A DNA stretch of 64,000 nucleotides from Limnohabitans parvus II-B4 (GCF_003063455.1 NZ_NESN01000002.1:620001-684000); one strand, 5' to 3'; positions 30,192-39,208 are shown, counted from the stretch's first letter. Notes: generated from the letters alone by a model not told the origin. Translations and numbers: made by a program.

Positions 30192-31337
30192 TCAATCGCT
30201 CAGCAATTCCACATAGGCTTGGTAGCTGTAATGACGGTTCTTTTTTTGCCCAGTCTGCTCGACCACAATGCCGAGCTTTTCCAGTGTTTTGACCGCTGCA
30301 TTGGCTGTGGGGAACGTGATTCCCAGTCGTTCGCAGACTTGATCGATGGAAAAAATGGGCATCAGTGGCAAGAGTTCAAACAGACGAAGACTGGCTGGCG
30401 TGATGCGGGGCTCTTGGAGCAGGCGATGTCGGTCGGTGTTGATCAGGCTGGCCAATGCGACGATGCCACGCTCGGCGGTGTCTGCTGCGCGGGCAACACC
30501 TTCCAGGAAAAAAGCCACCCAGCCTTCCCAGTCGCCATCCGTGCGGACTGCAGAAAGTCGTCGGTAGTATTCGGTTTGATGCTGCTTGAGGTAGGCGCTC
30601 ACGTAGACCAAGGGCTCTGACAACAATCCCCATTGCTCCATGAGTGCGGCAATCAGCAATCGCCCAATGCGTCCGTTGCCATCCAAAAAGGGGTGAATGG
30701 TTTCAAACTGAACGTGCACGAGCCCAATGCGCACCAGAGGGGGCAGGGTGGGCCGTGTGTCGTGAATGAAGCGTTCAAGATCGGCCAGCAGAGCGGGTAC
30801 TTGCGTGGGCGGCGGGGGGACAAATACAGCGTTACCGGGCCGAGTGCCGCCGATCCAATTTTGAGACTGGCGCAATTCGCCCGGTTGGCGACCAGAGCCA
30901 CGGGCGCCATCCATAAGCAGGCGGTGGGCTTGCCGCATCAGGCGCACGCTCATGGGTAGGCCGTTGGGGTCCCGCAATGTTTGTTCTGTCCAGCGAAAGG
31001 CACGCAGGTAATTGGTGACCTCCTCCACATCGTCTGTGTTGCTGACGACAAGCCCCGCCTCTTTGTCAAACAGGTCGACCAGTGTCGCCTGGGTCCCCTC
31101 AATCTGGGATGTGAGCAGGGCTTCTTTGCGGATGGCGCTGTAGAGTAACCAGTCGATCGAAGGCACCAAGCCTGCCACCCCTGCCAGACGGGCCAAGGCC
31201 AGTTCAGCCTTGCGGTTGAGTTCGGCATAGCAAGCAGCGTCCAGTTCAGGCTCTGCAGGTGGCAGCGAATGGGGCACAAAAGCGCGCACGCTCTCGCCGA
31301 GAGTGGTTGATGTGACGTAAGTTCCGGTGACGCGCAT
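30192..31337 (-). CDS. Fic-family adenylyltransferase with winged-helix tail
   Basis: This 381-residue protein has the catalytic Fic motif HPFLDGNGRIGR (about 213-224), which transfers AMP or a similar group onto target hydroxyls. The N-terminal segment LTSQIEGTQ (about 75-83) contains the autoinhibitory (S/T)xxxEG motif, so it is a class II self-restrained Fic enzyme. The C-terminal 80 residues (FSIDQVCERLGITFPTANAAVKTLEKLGIVVE) form a winged HTH. The layout matches the SO_4266-type Fic proteins. Operator-like repeats upstream suggest autoregulation. Confidence 0.88.
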   Translation of the reverse strand: MRVTGTYVTSTTLGESVRAFVPHSLPPAEPELDAACYAELNRKAELALARLAGVAGLVPSIDWLLYSAIRKEALLTSQIEGTQATLVDLFDKEAGLVVSNTDDVEEVTNYLRAFRWTEQTLRDPNGLPMSVRLMRQAHRLLMDGARGSGRQPGELRQSQNWIGGTRPGNAVFVPPPPTQVPALLADLERFIHDTRPTLPPLVRIGLVHVQFETIHPFLDGNGRIGRLLIAALMEQWGLLSEPLVYVSAYLKQHQTEYYRRLSAVRTDGDWEGWVAFFLEGVARAADTAERGIVALASLINTDRHRLLQEPRITPASLRLFELLPLMPIFSIDQVCERLGITFPTANAAVKTLEKLGIVVEQTGQKKNRHYSYQAYVELLSD

Positions 31338-31343
31338 GGCCAG

Positions 31344-31396
31344 ATATTAAAGATTGCTTGAATACAGGTTCATGATATTAAAGCTATCTTTAATAT
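31344..31396. promoter_or_regulatory. Operator-like ATATTAAAG repeats before fic
   Basis: ATATTAAAG occurs at 31344-31352 and 31375-31383, and its exact inverse CTTTAATAT at 31388-31396. The last two form a perfect 9-4-9 inverted repeat. They lie between fic (minus) and the exonuclease gene (plus) and may be bound by the Fic protein's own winged HTH. Confidence 0.6.
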
Positions 31397-31457
31397 GGTG
31401 CAAGCCTGTGAAAGCGAGTTTTAATCTGAGACTTGTTTTTGCATCGGCCTGTTTACC

Positions 31458-32069
31458 ATGTCCCCCATCGCCATCATCGACTTCGAAACCACTGGCATCT
31501 CGCCCAATATGGGCGACCGCGCCACCGAGGTAGCCATCGTCATGCTCGAGGGCGGGCAGGTGGTGGACCGTTACCAGAGCCTGATGAACGCCGGGGTGCG
31601 GGTGAACAGTTTCATCACCCAGCTCACCGGCATCACCAACGAGATGGTGCAGGCCGCGCCCCCTGCCGAGCAGGTGATGCGCGATGCGGCCCGCTTTGTG
31701 GCGGGGCGGCCCATGGTGGCGCACAACGCGGCCTTTGACAAAAAGTTCTGGCAGGCCGAGCTGGCGCGCTGCGGGCAAGACGGCTCGCACGCCTTTGCCT
31801 GCACTTTGCTGCTCTCGCGCCGCCTGTACCCGCAAGCGCCCAACCACAAGCTGGGCACGCTGGCCGCGCTGCACCATTTGCCGTCGTCAGGCCGTGCCCA
31901 CCGGGCCTTGGCCGATGCCGAGATGGCCGCGCATTTGCTGGCGCAGATGCAGCATGACCTGAAAACCCGCTACGGCTGTACCCAGGCCGACCACGCTTTG
32001 CTGATGGGCCTGCAACGCACCAGCCGCCACATGGTCGGCAGCTATTTGAAGCAGCGGGCGGGGGCTTAG
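31458..32069 (+). CDS. DEDDh 3'-5' exonuclease (DnaQ-like)
   Basis: This 203-residue protein has the exonuclease motifs IIDFETTGIS (ExoI, 6-15), VAHNAAFDKKF (ExoII, about 87-97) and HRALADAEMA (ExoIII, about 149-158, the DEDDh His). It is a stand-alone exonuclease domain, like Pol III epsilon homologues used in DNA or RNA processing. Its stop overlaps the stop of the convergent gene at 32066. Confidence 0.85.
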   Translation: MSPIAIIDFETTGISPNMGDRATEVAIVMLEGGQVVDRYQSLMNAGVRVNSFITQLTGITNEMVQAAPPAEQVMRDAARFVAGRPMVAHNAAFDKKFWQAELARCGQDGSHAFACTLLLSRRLYPQAPNHKLGTLAALHHLPSSGRAHRALADAEMAAHLLAQMQHDLKTRYGCTQADHALLMGLQRTSRHMVGSYLKQRAGA

Positions 32070-32665
32070 CCCTGCACCACGTCCAGATAAGCCTCTCGCG
32101 TTTCGGGGCTGACCGCATCCAGGGCCTGCTCATGGCGGGTTTGGTGTTGGGCCAACATGCGGGCCGAGGCGATGGTTTTGGATTTGCAGAACCAGTGGCA
32201 GCTGTGCTGCATCAGAAACATCTCGCCCATCATGCGAAATGAGAGCTCTTTGGGCGACAGGCCTTGGGGGTTGTTGACGGCCAGGGCGATGCCTTGGGCG
32301 TGGACTTCGAGCATGCGGCGCATGTCAAAGCTGGCTTTGGGCGAGAGCTGGTCGATGAAGGGCAGCGCCACCTTGAAGGCCCGTGTCACGGGCGCGGGCA
32401 GCTTGGCAAATTCGCGGGCCAGGTTTTGGAATTCGTTGGCCAGTTGCTGTTCGGCCGCTTCTTGCAGCTGCAAAATTTGCTGTTGCCGTTCGGGGTCTGT
32501 TTCGCCCAGCGCACGCATGTAGGCGCTGGTCAGTTGTTCCATGTGCTTTTCGATTTGGTAGGGGCGCAATTGTTCGGCCAGCAGGGCGGTGCGTTTGCGC
32601 TGGCCTTGGGTGTTGAGCCAGTGGATGCCCGTGGCCAAAATGAACAGCAGACTGAGGAATTCCAT
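32066..32665 (-). CDS. Hypothetical membrane-anchored protein
   Basis: This 199-residue protein has one N-terminal hydrophobic segment (MEFLSLLFILATGIHWL) followed by a charged helical, probably coiled-coil region (about 20-80, rich in Gln/Glu) and a C-terminal soluble part. No family is recognised. The start at 32665 is chosen because it places the TM at the N-terminus; the frame is open upstream over the intergenic region. The 259 bp up to the phasin gene hold only the phasin leader. Confidence 0.6.
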   Translation of the reverse strand: MEFLSLLFILATGIHWLNTQGQRKRTALLAEQLRPYQIEKHMEQLTSAYMRALGETDPERQQQILQLQEAAEQQLANEFQNLAREFAKLPAPVTRAFKVALPFIDQLSPKASFDMRRMLEVHAQGIALAVNNPQGLSPKELSFRMMGEMFLMQHSCHWFCKSKTIASARMLAQHQTRHEQALDAVSPETREAYLDVVQG

Positions 32666-32924
32666 AAATACAGGGTGTCTTGACCGGAGTGGCCGTTGCG
32701 CCAAGTGTATGGGGTCGGGCCGCTGTCGACCCAAAGGCCCAGGATGTGCCTCGGAAACGCAGCCGCAACACAAGGCCCGTGCTTTGTATGGGCGCTCACG
32801 CACACAGGCACGCTGGATGGGGCCAATTGGAGTGCGGACTCTAAAGTGCGGGTTTTCCCTTGTGTTGGTCTGGGTGAACTGTTCAAATTGCTGCATTGCA
32901 ACAAACCTTTCCAAGGAACACACC

Positions 32925-33482
32925 ATGAACTTCAACGCCGAACAATTCTCCGCTGCTCAACAAGCCAACCTGACCGCTGCTGCAGACCTGTCGCAAACCG
33001 CTTTTGCCGGTTTCGAGCGCCTGGTTGAGCTGAACATGGCCGCTGGCAAAGCCGCTGTGGGCGAGTCTTTCTCCAACATGCAAGCCTTGATGGGTGCCAA
33101 GTCGCCTCAAGACCTGATGGCTGTGCAAGCCGCTTTGGTGCAGCCTGCTTACGAAAAGTCGGTGTCTTATGGCCGTCACTTGGCTGACATCGCCAACAGC
33201 ACCAGCGCTGTGTTCACCAAAGCTGTCGAAGGCAAAATGGCCGAGTCCGAAAAAGCCGTCAAAAGCTTGGTCGAAAACAGCCTGAAAAACGCACCAGCCG
33301 GCTCTGACGCTGCTGTGGCCGTGATCAAAACCGCTTTCGAAGCCAGCCAGACTGCTGCTGAAACCCTGAAAAAAGTGGCCAAGCAAGCTGCTGACACAGC
33401 CGAGTCCAACATCAAGGCCGCAACGGCCCAAGCCGAAGCTTCGGTGAAAGCCGCCATGTCCAAGGCCAAAGCCAAGGCCTGA
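32925..33482 (+). CDS. phaP: Phasin family protein (PHA granule-associated)
   Basis: This 185-residue Ala/Lys-rich helical protein begins MNFNAEQFSAAQQANLTAA, and FAGFERLVELNMAAGKAAVGES is the phasin core. Phasins coat polyhydroxyalkanoate granules and control their size and number. AAGGAA precedes the ATG at 32925. The dyad TTGCTGCATTGCAA (32888-32901) just upstream might be a PhaR-type operator, but this is weak. No phaC or phaA is in the window. Confidence 0.88.
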   Translation: MNFNAEQFSAAQQANLTAAADLSQTAFAGFERLVELNMAAGKAAVGESFSNMQALMGAKSPQDLMAVQAALVQPAYEKSVSYGRHLADIANSTSAVFTKAVEGKMAESEKAVKSLVENSLKNAPAGSDAAVAVIKTAFEASQTAAETLKKVAKQAADTAESNIKAATAQAEASVKAAMSKAKAKA

Positions 33483-33527
33483 GCTTCAGCTCAATAAGCA
33501 GGCGCTGGTCGCTTGCTTTCTACAATC

Positions 33528-33551
33528 AGGGTGTCTTCGGGCACCCTTTTT
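33528..33551 (+). terminator. Terminator after the phasin gene
   Basis: AGGGTG and CACCCT flank a TCTTCGGG loop and are followed by TTTTTGTTTT. It lies 46 bp after the phasin stop and just before the enoyl-CoA hydratase gene. Confidence 0.8.
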
Positions 33552-33567
33552 GTTTTGGATTGCACAC

Positions 33568-34356
33568 ATGTCACCTGCCTTGGCCCAAGCCTCAGCCCCT
33601 GTTTTGCACATCGAAGGCGGCGTGGCCACCATCACCTTGAACCGTCCGGCCCAGCGCAACCGCCTGGAAAACGGCGATCTCAAGGCCTTACTGGCGCATT
33701 TTGAGACCGTGAACCAAACCTCCCAAGTGCAGGTGCTGGTGCTGACGGCCAGCACCAGCGGGCAGCCCAAGCCGGTGTTTTGTGCGGGTTACGACATTGG
33801 CGGGTTTGACGAACCCGGCCATGGTTCGTCGTTTTTTGAAGAAATCCCGGACGCGCTGGCCGCGCTGCGCCCCGTGACCATTTGCGCCTTGAACGGCAGT
33901 GTGTATGGCGGTGCGACCGATGTGGTGCTGGCCTGTGATTTGCGTATCGGTTTGCAGGGCATCGAGTGGCGCATGCCCGCCACGGCGCTGGGTTTGCACT
34001 ATTACCCCAGCGGTTTGCAGCGTTATGTGAGCCGTTTTGGGTTGGCGGGTGCGACGCGGGCGTTTTTGACAGCCCGGCCTTTTTCGGCGGAGCAGCTCAA
34101 TGCGATGGGCTTGTTCGAAGCCTTGGTGACGCCAGCGCAATGGGATGCCACCTTGCAAGCGCTGGTTCAGGACATTCTGGCCTTGGCCCCGTTGGCGGTG
34201 CAGGAAACCAAAAAGTCGTTGCGCGAGATCGAAACCGGGCAGGCCGATGTGGCCCGTTTGCGTGAGCGCGAGCACATTACCAGCCGCAGCGCCGACTTTG
34301 CCGAAGGGCGCGCTGCATTTGCCGAACGGCGCAAGCCGGTTTTTGTGGGGCGGTGA
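33568..34356 (+). CDS. Enoyl-CoA hydratase/isomerase family protein
   Basis: This 262-residue crotonase-fold protein shows FCAGYDIGGF (about 71-80) and ICALNGSVYGGATDVVLACDLRIG (about 107-130), the two oxyanion-hole segments. The catalytic Glu pair of true hydratases is not obvious, so it may be an isomerase or another crotonase. The ATG at 33568 is preferred to a TTG at 33550 inside the preceding terminator tract. Confidence 0.8.
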   Translation: MSPALAQASAPVLHIEGGVATITLNRPAQRNRLENGDLKALLAHFETVNQTSQVQVLVLTASTSGQPKPVFCAGYDIGGFDEPGHGSSFFEEIPDALAALRPVTICALNGSVYGGATDVVLACDLRIGLQGIEWRMPATALGLHYYPSGLQRYVSRFGLAGATRAFLTARPFSAEQLNAMGLFEALVTPAQWDATLQALVQDILALAPLAVQETKKSLREIETGQADVARLREREHITSRSADFAEGRAAFAERRKPVFVGR

Positions 34357-34448
34357 CGGGGCTATCAAGTATTGGCGCTCATCGCTTGGCCAAACCGAAG
34401 TAAGAGCCACCCTCTTTGTGGGCGCGAACCCCTGTTCGCGAATGCCTG

Positions 34449-35306
34449 CTAATTGGGGTTGGAGGCCGAGCGTCCTGCAGACCAAGCCGCGCCCATGGAC
34501 GCGGCCATCACCATCGCGATCGCCAGGCCTTGGAACAGCGTCAAGCGTTCGGACAAGACCAGCCAACCCGCCAGCGCACCCACCGCAGGTTCCAGGCTGA
34601 GCAAGATACTGAAGGTGTTTTTGGGCAAGTGGTTGAGCGCAAACATTTCCAGCGCATAAGGAATGGCGCTCGACAGCAGCGCCACGGCCAACCCGGCCAG
34701 CAGCCATTGCGGATCGAGCAGGGCGCTGCCCGCATGGAACACGCCAATCGGTGCGACCACCAAGGCCGCAGCCAGCATGCCCAGTGGCGTGGCCATGCCG
34801 CCGTAGCGCATGGCCACGCGTTGGCCAAAGACGATGTAAAGCGCCCAGCAAATGCCAGCGGCCAGTGCCAAGGCCATGCCCAGCGGATCGAGTGCGGCAT
34901 CTGCCCCGGGCAGCGGCAACAGCAAGCCCAGGCCCAGAATGGCCAGCGCCACCCACAGCCAGTCGCTGGCCTTTTTGGAGGTCCAGACGGCCACCGCCAA
35001 AGGGCCTGTGAATTCGATGGCGATGGCCACCCCAAACGGGATGGTCTTGATGGCGCTGTAAAACAGCAGATTCATGACGCCCAGCGTGACGCCATACAGA
35101 CCCAACGGCAAGGCATCGGCCCAGACCCATTGGCGACGCCAGGGGCGGAACACCGCCATCAACATCAGCATGGCAAAGACGAGGCGATAAGCCGTGGTCC
35201 CTTCGGCCCCCAAGGCGGGGAACAGGCGTTTGGCAAACGAGGTGCCAACCGACAAAGACACCAAGCTGCCCATTAAGGCCAGCATGGCCCACAAACGCGA
35301 ATTCAA
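34449..35306 (-). CDS. rhtA: Threonine/homoserine exporter RhtA-like (EamA family)
   Basis: This 285-residue protein with about ten TM segments resembles E. coli RhtA throughout: FAKRLFPALGAEGTTAYRL, IAIEFTGPLAVAVWTSKK, ALYIVFGQRVA and SSAIPYALEMFALNHLPKNTF. It would export threonine, homoserine or similar compounds. The first codon at 35306 is TTG; ATG 35285 is an alternative. Confidence 0.78.
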   Translation of the reverse strand: MNSRLWAMLALMGSLVSLSVGTSFAKRLFPALGAEGTTAYRLVFAMLMLMAVFRPWRRQWVWADALPLGLYGVTLGVMNLLFYSAIKTIPFGVAIAIEFTGPLAVAVWTSKKASDWLWVALAILGLGLLLPLPGADAALDPLGMALALAAGICWALYIVFGQRVAMRYGGMATPLGMLAAALVVAPIGVFHAGSALLDPQWLLAGLAVALLSSAIPYALEMFALNHLPKNTFSILLSLEPAVGALAGWLVLSERLTLFQGLAIAMVMAASMGAAWSAGRSASNPN

Positions 35307-35465
35307 GGGGGAGTCTCTTTCAGTGGGGCGCGGTTTGCGAGGGCATTCCGTCGGGTCAAAAGGCTTTTAGGCGGCATCATAGCGCCGCATACAATGGCGG
35401 CTTCGTCCGCGGGGCGCACACGCGCCGCCCGATCAAACCCGAATTTGCTTTTTTGTGGAGCTTCC

Positions 35466-35798
35466 ATGTTCATTTCTTCCGCTTTTGCCCAGACCGCTCC
35501 AGCCGCTGCCGCTGGTGGCGACATGCAGTCCACCTTGATGAGCATGCTGCCTTTGTTGCTGATGTTTGCGGTCTTGTATTTCGTCATGATCCGCCCCCAG
35601 ATGAAAAAGCAAAAAGAGCACCGCAGCATGATCGATGCTTTGGCCAAAGGCGACGAAATCGTGACCGCTGGTGGTTTGCTGGGCAAAGTCAGCAAAATCG
35701 GTGACGCCTACATCGGTGTGGAATTGACCGCTGGCGTCGAAGTGCAAATGCAGCGCAGCGCGGTGGTTCAGGTCTTGCCCAAAGGCAGCCTCAAGTAA
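35466..35798 (+). CDS. yajC: Preprotein translocase subunit YajC
   Basis: This 110-residue protein has one TM (about 24-42, MSMLPLLLMFAVLYFVMIRPQMKKQKEH) and the conserved GDEIVTAGGLLGKVSKI segment. It associates with SecDF-YidC at the translocon. It starts the yajC-secD-secF operon. The usual upstream genes queA and tgt are not adjacent. Confidence 0.95.
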   Translation: MFISSAFAQTAPAAAAGGDMQSTLMSMLPLLLMFAVLYFVMIRPQMKKQKEHRSMIDALAKGDEIVTAGGLLGKVSKIGDAYIGVELTAGVEVQMQRSAVVQVLPKGSLK

Positions 35799-35831
35799 TC
35801 TCCCTGTTTTTTACCCTGCACGCGAGTCACT

Positions 35832-37712
35832 ATGAACCGTTACCCGGTCTGGAAGTACGCGATCATCGTGATCGCCATGTTGCTGGGCGTGGTCTACACC
35901 TTGCCCAACTTTTTTGGTGAAGCCCCTGCGGTGCAGGTGTCTTCGGGCAAGGCGACCATCAAGGTGGACACCCAGACCCTGCAAAAGGTCGAGGATGCGC
36001 TCAAGGCGGCTGCGGTCAATGCCCAGACGGTCACTTTGGAAGGGGGCTCGATCCGGGCCCGTTTCGAGAACACCGACGAGCAACTGAAGGCCAAAGACGC
36101 CATTCAAAAGGCGCTGACGCCCGAAGGCGCAGACCCCCAGTATGTGGTGGCCTTGAACCTGGTGTCGCGTTCGCCCGCTTGGCTGACATCCTTGCATGCG
36201 TCTCCCATGTATTTGGGTTTGGACTTGCGGGGTGGCGTGCACTTCATGTTGCAAGTCGACATGCAAGCGGCCTTGACGCAAAAGGTGGAGTCCATCACGG
36301 GTGACTTGCGCAGCTTGCTGCGCGAAAAAGACGTGCGCCACGGTGGCATCAGCCGCAATGGTCAGGCCATTGAAATCCGCCTGCGCGATGCGCAACAGCT
36401 CGAAGCTGCCAAACGCGTGCTGTCAGCCCAGTTCGCGGACCTGCAAACCCAGGAAGTGGCCGAGGGCACCGAGTTCCGCCTGACCGCCAGCATCAAGCCG
36501 GAAGCCGCCCGCAAAGTGCAAGAGCAGGCTTTGAAGCAAAACATCACCACGCTGCACAACCGGATCAACGAGCTGGGCGTGGCCGAGCCGGTGATCCAGC
36601 AGCAGGGTCTGGACCGTATCGTGGTTCAGTTGCCCGGCGTGCAGGACACGGCCAAGGCCAAAGACATTTTGGGCCGCACCGCCACCCTTGAGGTGCGCAT
36701 GGTGGACGAGAGCACCGAAGCGCGTGGCGCTGAGCAGGCTGGCGGCATCGTGCCGTTTGGCGCTGAACGCTATCTGGAGCGCGATGGCCGCCCCCTGATC
36801 GTCAAGAAACAAGTGGTGCTGACCGGCGACAACCTGACCGACGCCCAGCCGGGTTTTGACGGCCAGACGCAGGAACCCGTGGTCAACCTGACGCTGGACG
36901 CCAAGGGCGCCCGCATCTTCAAGGATGTGACCCGCGACAACGTGGGCAAGCGCATGGCCATCATCTTGTTCGAAAAGGGCAAGGGTGAAGTGGTCACGGC
37001 CCCTGTGATCCGCGCCGAGATCGGCGGCGGTCGCGTGCAGATTTCGGGCCGCATGACCACGGCCGAAGCCAACGACACCGCGCTGCTGCTGCGCGCAGGT
37101 TCATTGGCTGCGCCGATGGAGATCATCGAAGAGCGCACCATCGGCCCGAGCCTGGGTGCAGAAAACATTGCCAAAGGCTTCAACAGCGTGACCTGGGGTT
37201 TCTTGGTCATCGTGGCCTTCATGGTGGTTTATTACGCCATGTTCGGTTTGTTCTCAGGCATTGCGCTGGGCGTGAACTTGCTGTTCCTGGTGGCCATTTT
37301 GTCGATGCTGCAAGCGACTTTGACGCTGCCTGGCATGGCTGCGATGGCGCTGGCGCTGGGTATGGCGATTGACTCGAACGTGCTGATCAACGAGCGCGTG
37401 CGCGAAGAGTTGCGCAACGGGGTCAGCCCCCAAGCGGCCATTCACGCGGGTTATGACCGCGCCTGGGCCACGATTTTTGACTCCAACATCACCACCTTGA
37501 TCGCTGGCGTGGCCTTGCTGGCCTTTGGTTCCGGCCCGGTGCGTGGCTTTGCCGTGGTGCACTGCATCGGCATCTTGACGAGCATGTTCTCGGCGGTGTT
37601 CTTCTCACGCGGCTTGGTCAACCTCTGGTACGGCGGTAAAAAGAAACTCAAATCGGTGTCGATCGGCACGGTGTGGCGGCCTGAAGGCGGCTCTGCGGTG
37701 AAAGCCGACTAA
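35832..37712 (+). CDS. secD: Protein translocase subunit SecD
   Basis: This 626-residue membrane protein has TM1 (about 8-25), a large periplasmic P1 domain (DLRGGVHFMLQVD near 132; P1 head in the middle) and five C-terminal TMs with GMAIDSNVLINERVREE (proton-relay segment). With SecF it uses the proton gradient to pull exported proteins. Confidence 0.97.
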   Translation: MNRYPVWKYAIIVIAMLLGVVYTLPNFFGEAPAVQVSSGKATIKVDTQTLQKVEDALKAAAVNAQTVTLEGGSIRARFENTDEQLKAKDAIQKALTPEGADPQYVVALNLVSRSPAWLTSLHASPMYLGLDLRGGVHFMLQVDMQAALTQKVESITGDLRSLLREKDVRHGGISRNGQAIEIRLRDAQQLEAAKRVLSAQFADLQTQEVAEGTEFRLTASIKPEAARKVQEQALKQNITTLHNRINELGVAEPVIQQQGLDRIVVQLPGVQDTAKAKDILGRTATLEVRMVDESTEARGAEQAGGIVPFGAERYLERDGRPLIVKKQVVLTGDNLTDAQPGFDGQTQEPVVNLTLDAKGARIFKDVTRDNVGKRMAIILFEKGKGEVVTAPVIRAEIGGGRVQISGRMTTAEANDTALLLRAGSLAAPMEIIEERTIGPSLGAENIAKGFNSVTWGFLVIVAFMVVYYAMFGLFSGIALGVNLLFLVAILSMLQATLTLPGMAAMALALGMAIDSNVLINERVREELRNGVSPQAAIHAGYDRAWATIFDSNITTLIAGVALLAFGSGPVRGFAVVHCIGILTSMFSAVFFSRGLVNLWYGGKKKLKSVSIGTVWRPEGGSAVKAD

Positions 37713-37724
37713 GGGGAACGGATC

Positions 37725-38675
37725 ATGGAATTATTCAAAATCAGAAAAGACATTCCGTTCATGAAGCACGCGTTGGTCTTCAACGCGATCTCCTTCATCA
37801 CGTTTGCCATGGCGGTGTTCTTCTTGTTCACCAAAGGCCTGCATTTGTCGGTCGAGTTCACGGGCGGCACGCTGATGGAAGTCAGCTACAGCCAGCCTGC
37901 GGACCTGAACAAGGTGCGTGGCACGGTGAGCACGCTGGGTTTCAGCGAAGTGCAGGTGCAGAACTTCGGTACAGCCCGCGACGTGATGATCCGCCTGCCC
38001 GCGCAAAAGGGCGTGAGCTCGGCTCAGCAAAGCGAGAAGGTGTTGACCGCCCTCAAGGCCGACAACGCCGAGGTGACTTTGCGCCGCACCGAGTTTGTGG
38101 GTCCGCAGGTGGGTGACGAGCTGGCACAGGACGGTTTGAAGGCCTTGGCCTTTGTGGTGATCGGCATTGTGATTTATCTGGCGATCCGCTTCGAGTGGAA
38201 GTTTGCCGTCTCGGCCATCATTGCCAACTTGCACGACGTGATCATCATCTTGGGCTTTTTTGCCTTCTTCCAGTGGGAATTCTCATTGGCGGTGTTGGCG
38301 GCGGTGCTGGCGGTGCTGGGTTATTCGGTCAACGAATCGGTGGTGATTTTTGACCGAATTCGCGAGAACTTTCGCCGTTACCGCAAGATGAACACGGTCG
38401 AGATCATCGACAACGCCATCACCTCCACCATCAGCCGCACCATCATCACCCACGGTTCAACCCAGATCATGGTGTTGTCCATGCTGCTGTTCGGCGGTGA
38501 GACCTTGCACTACTTCGCCATGGCGCTGACCATCGGCATTTTGTTCGGCATTTACTCGTCGGTTTTCGTGGCCGCCGCGATCGCCATGTGGTTGGGCATC
38601 CAGCGCGAAGACCTGATCAAGCCGCTCAAGAAAGACAACGACCCAGGCGACGAAAACTCGGGCGCAGTGGTCTGA
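37725..38675 (+). CDS. secF: Protein translocase subunit SecF
   Basis: This 316-residue partner of SecD has six TMs. SVEFTGGTLMEV near residue 38 and GYSVNESVVIFDRIRENFR near 200 are family signatures. It is 12 bp after secD in the same operon. The palindromic tandem repeat array downstream probably ends the transcript. Confidence 0.96.
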   Translation: MELFKIRKDIPFMKHALVFNAISFITFAMAVFFLFTKGLHLSVEFTGGTLMEVSYSQPADLNKVRGTVSTLGFSEVQVQNFGTARDVMIRLPAQKGVSSAQQSEKVLTALKADNAEVTLRRTEFVGPQVGDELAQDGLKALAFVVIGIVIYLAIRFEWKFAVSAIIANLHDVIIILGFFAFFQWEFSLAVLAAVLAVLGYSVNESVVIFDRIRENFRRYRKMNTVEIIDNAITSTISRTIITHGSTQIMVLSMLLFGGETLHYFAMALTIGILFGIYSSVFVAAAIAMWLGIQREDLIKPLKKDNDPGDENSGAVV

Positions 38676-38763
38676 CCTTGCCAAGCCGGGCTTGATTGAC
38701 GTCATGCCCGGCAGAAATGCCGTCATGCCAGGCGGAAATGCTGTCATACCCGGCATCAATGCA

Positions 38764-39158
38764 TGTCATACCCGGCTTGACCGGGTATCCATCTGAATCG
38801 AAGGCATGGACCCCCGATCAGGTCGGGGGTGACAAAGCCACATGTCATACCCGGCTTGACCGGGTATCCATCTGCACCGAAGGCATGGACCCCCGATCAG
38901 GTCGGGGGTGACAAAGCCACATGTCATACCCGGCTTGACCGGGTATCCATCTGCACCGAAGGCATAGACCCCCGATCAGGTCGGGGGTGACAAAGCCACA
39001 TGTCATACCCGGCTTGACCGGGTATCCATCTGCACCGAAGGCATAGACCCCCGATCAGGTCGGGGGTGACAAAGCCACATGTCATACCCGGCTTGACCGG
39101 GTATCCATCTGCACCGAAGGCATGGACCCCCGATCAGGTCGGGGGTGACAAGGTCAAT
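38764..39158 (+). repeat. Five tandem 79-bp copies of the two-hairpin element
   Basis: TGTCATACCCGG starts at 38764, 38843, 38922, 39001 and 39080, an exact 79-bp period. Each unit has a 71-bp element (TGTCA to TGACA) and an 8-bp link AAGCCACA. Stems are ATACCCGG / CCGGGTAT and ACCCCCGA / TCGGGGGT. Copies differ by single bases (copy 1 has GAATCG; copies 3-4 have CATAGAC). The 533-bp gap from secF to dprA (38676-39208) is otherwise made of degenerate pieces (CGTCATGCC, GTGACAAAGCC) of the same family. Confidence 0.95.
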
Positions 39159-39208
39159 CAGTCAGGAGTGACAAAGCCAATAAGCGGGGGGTGACAAAGC
39201 CAGTCAGC

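Noticed and set aside
38764..39158. CRISPR array
   Set aside because: The repeats are 71 bp with a constant 8-bp link, not variable spacers, and no cas genes are near.
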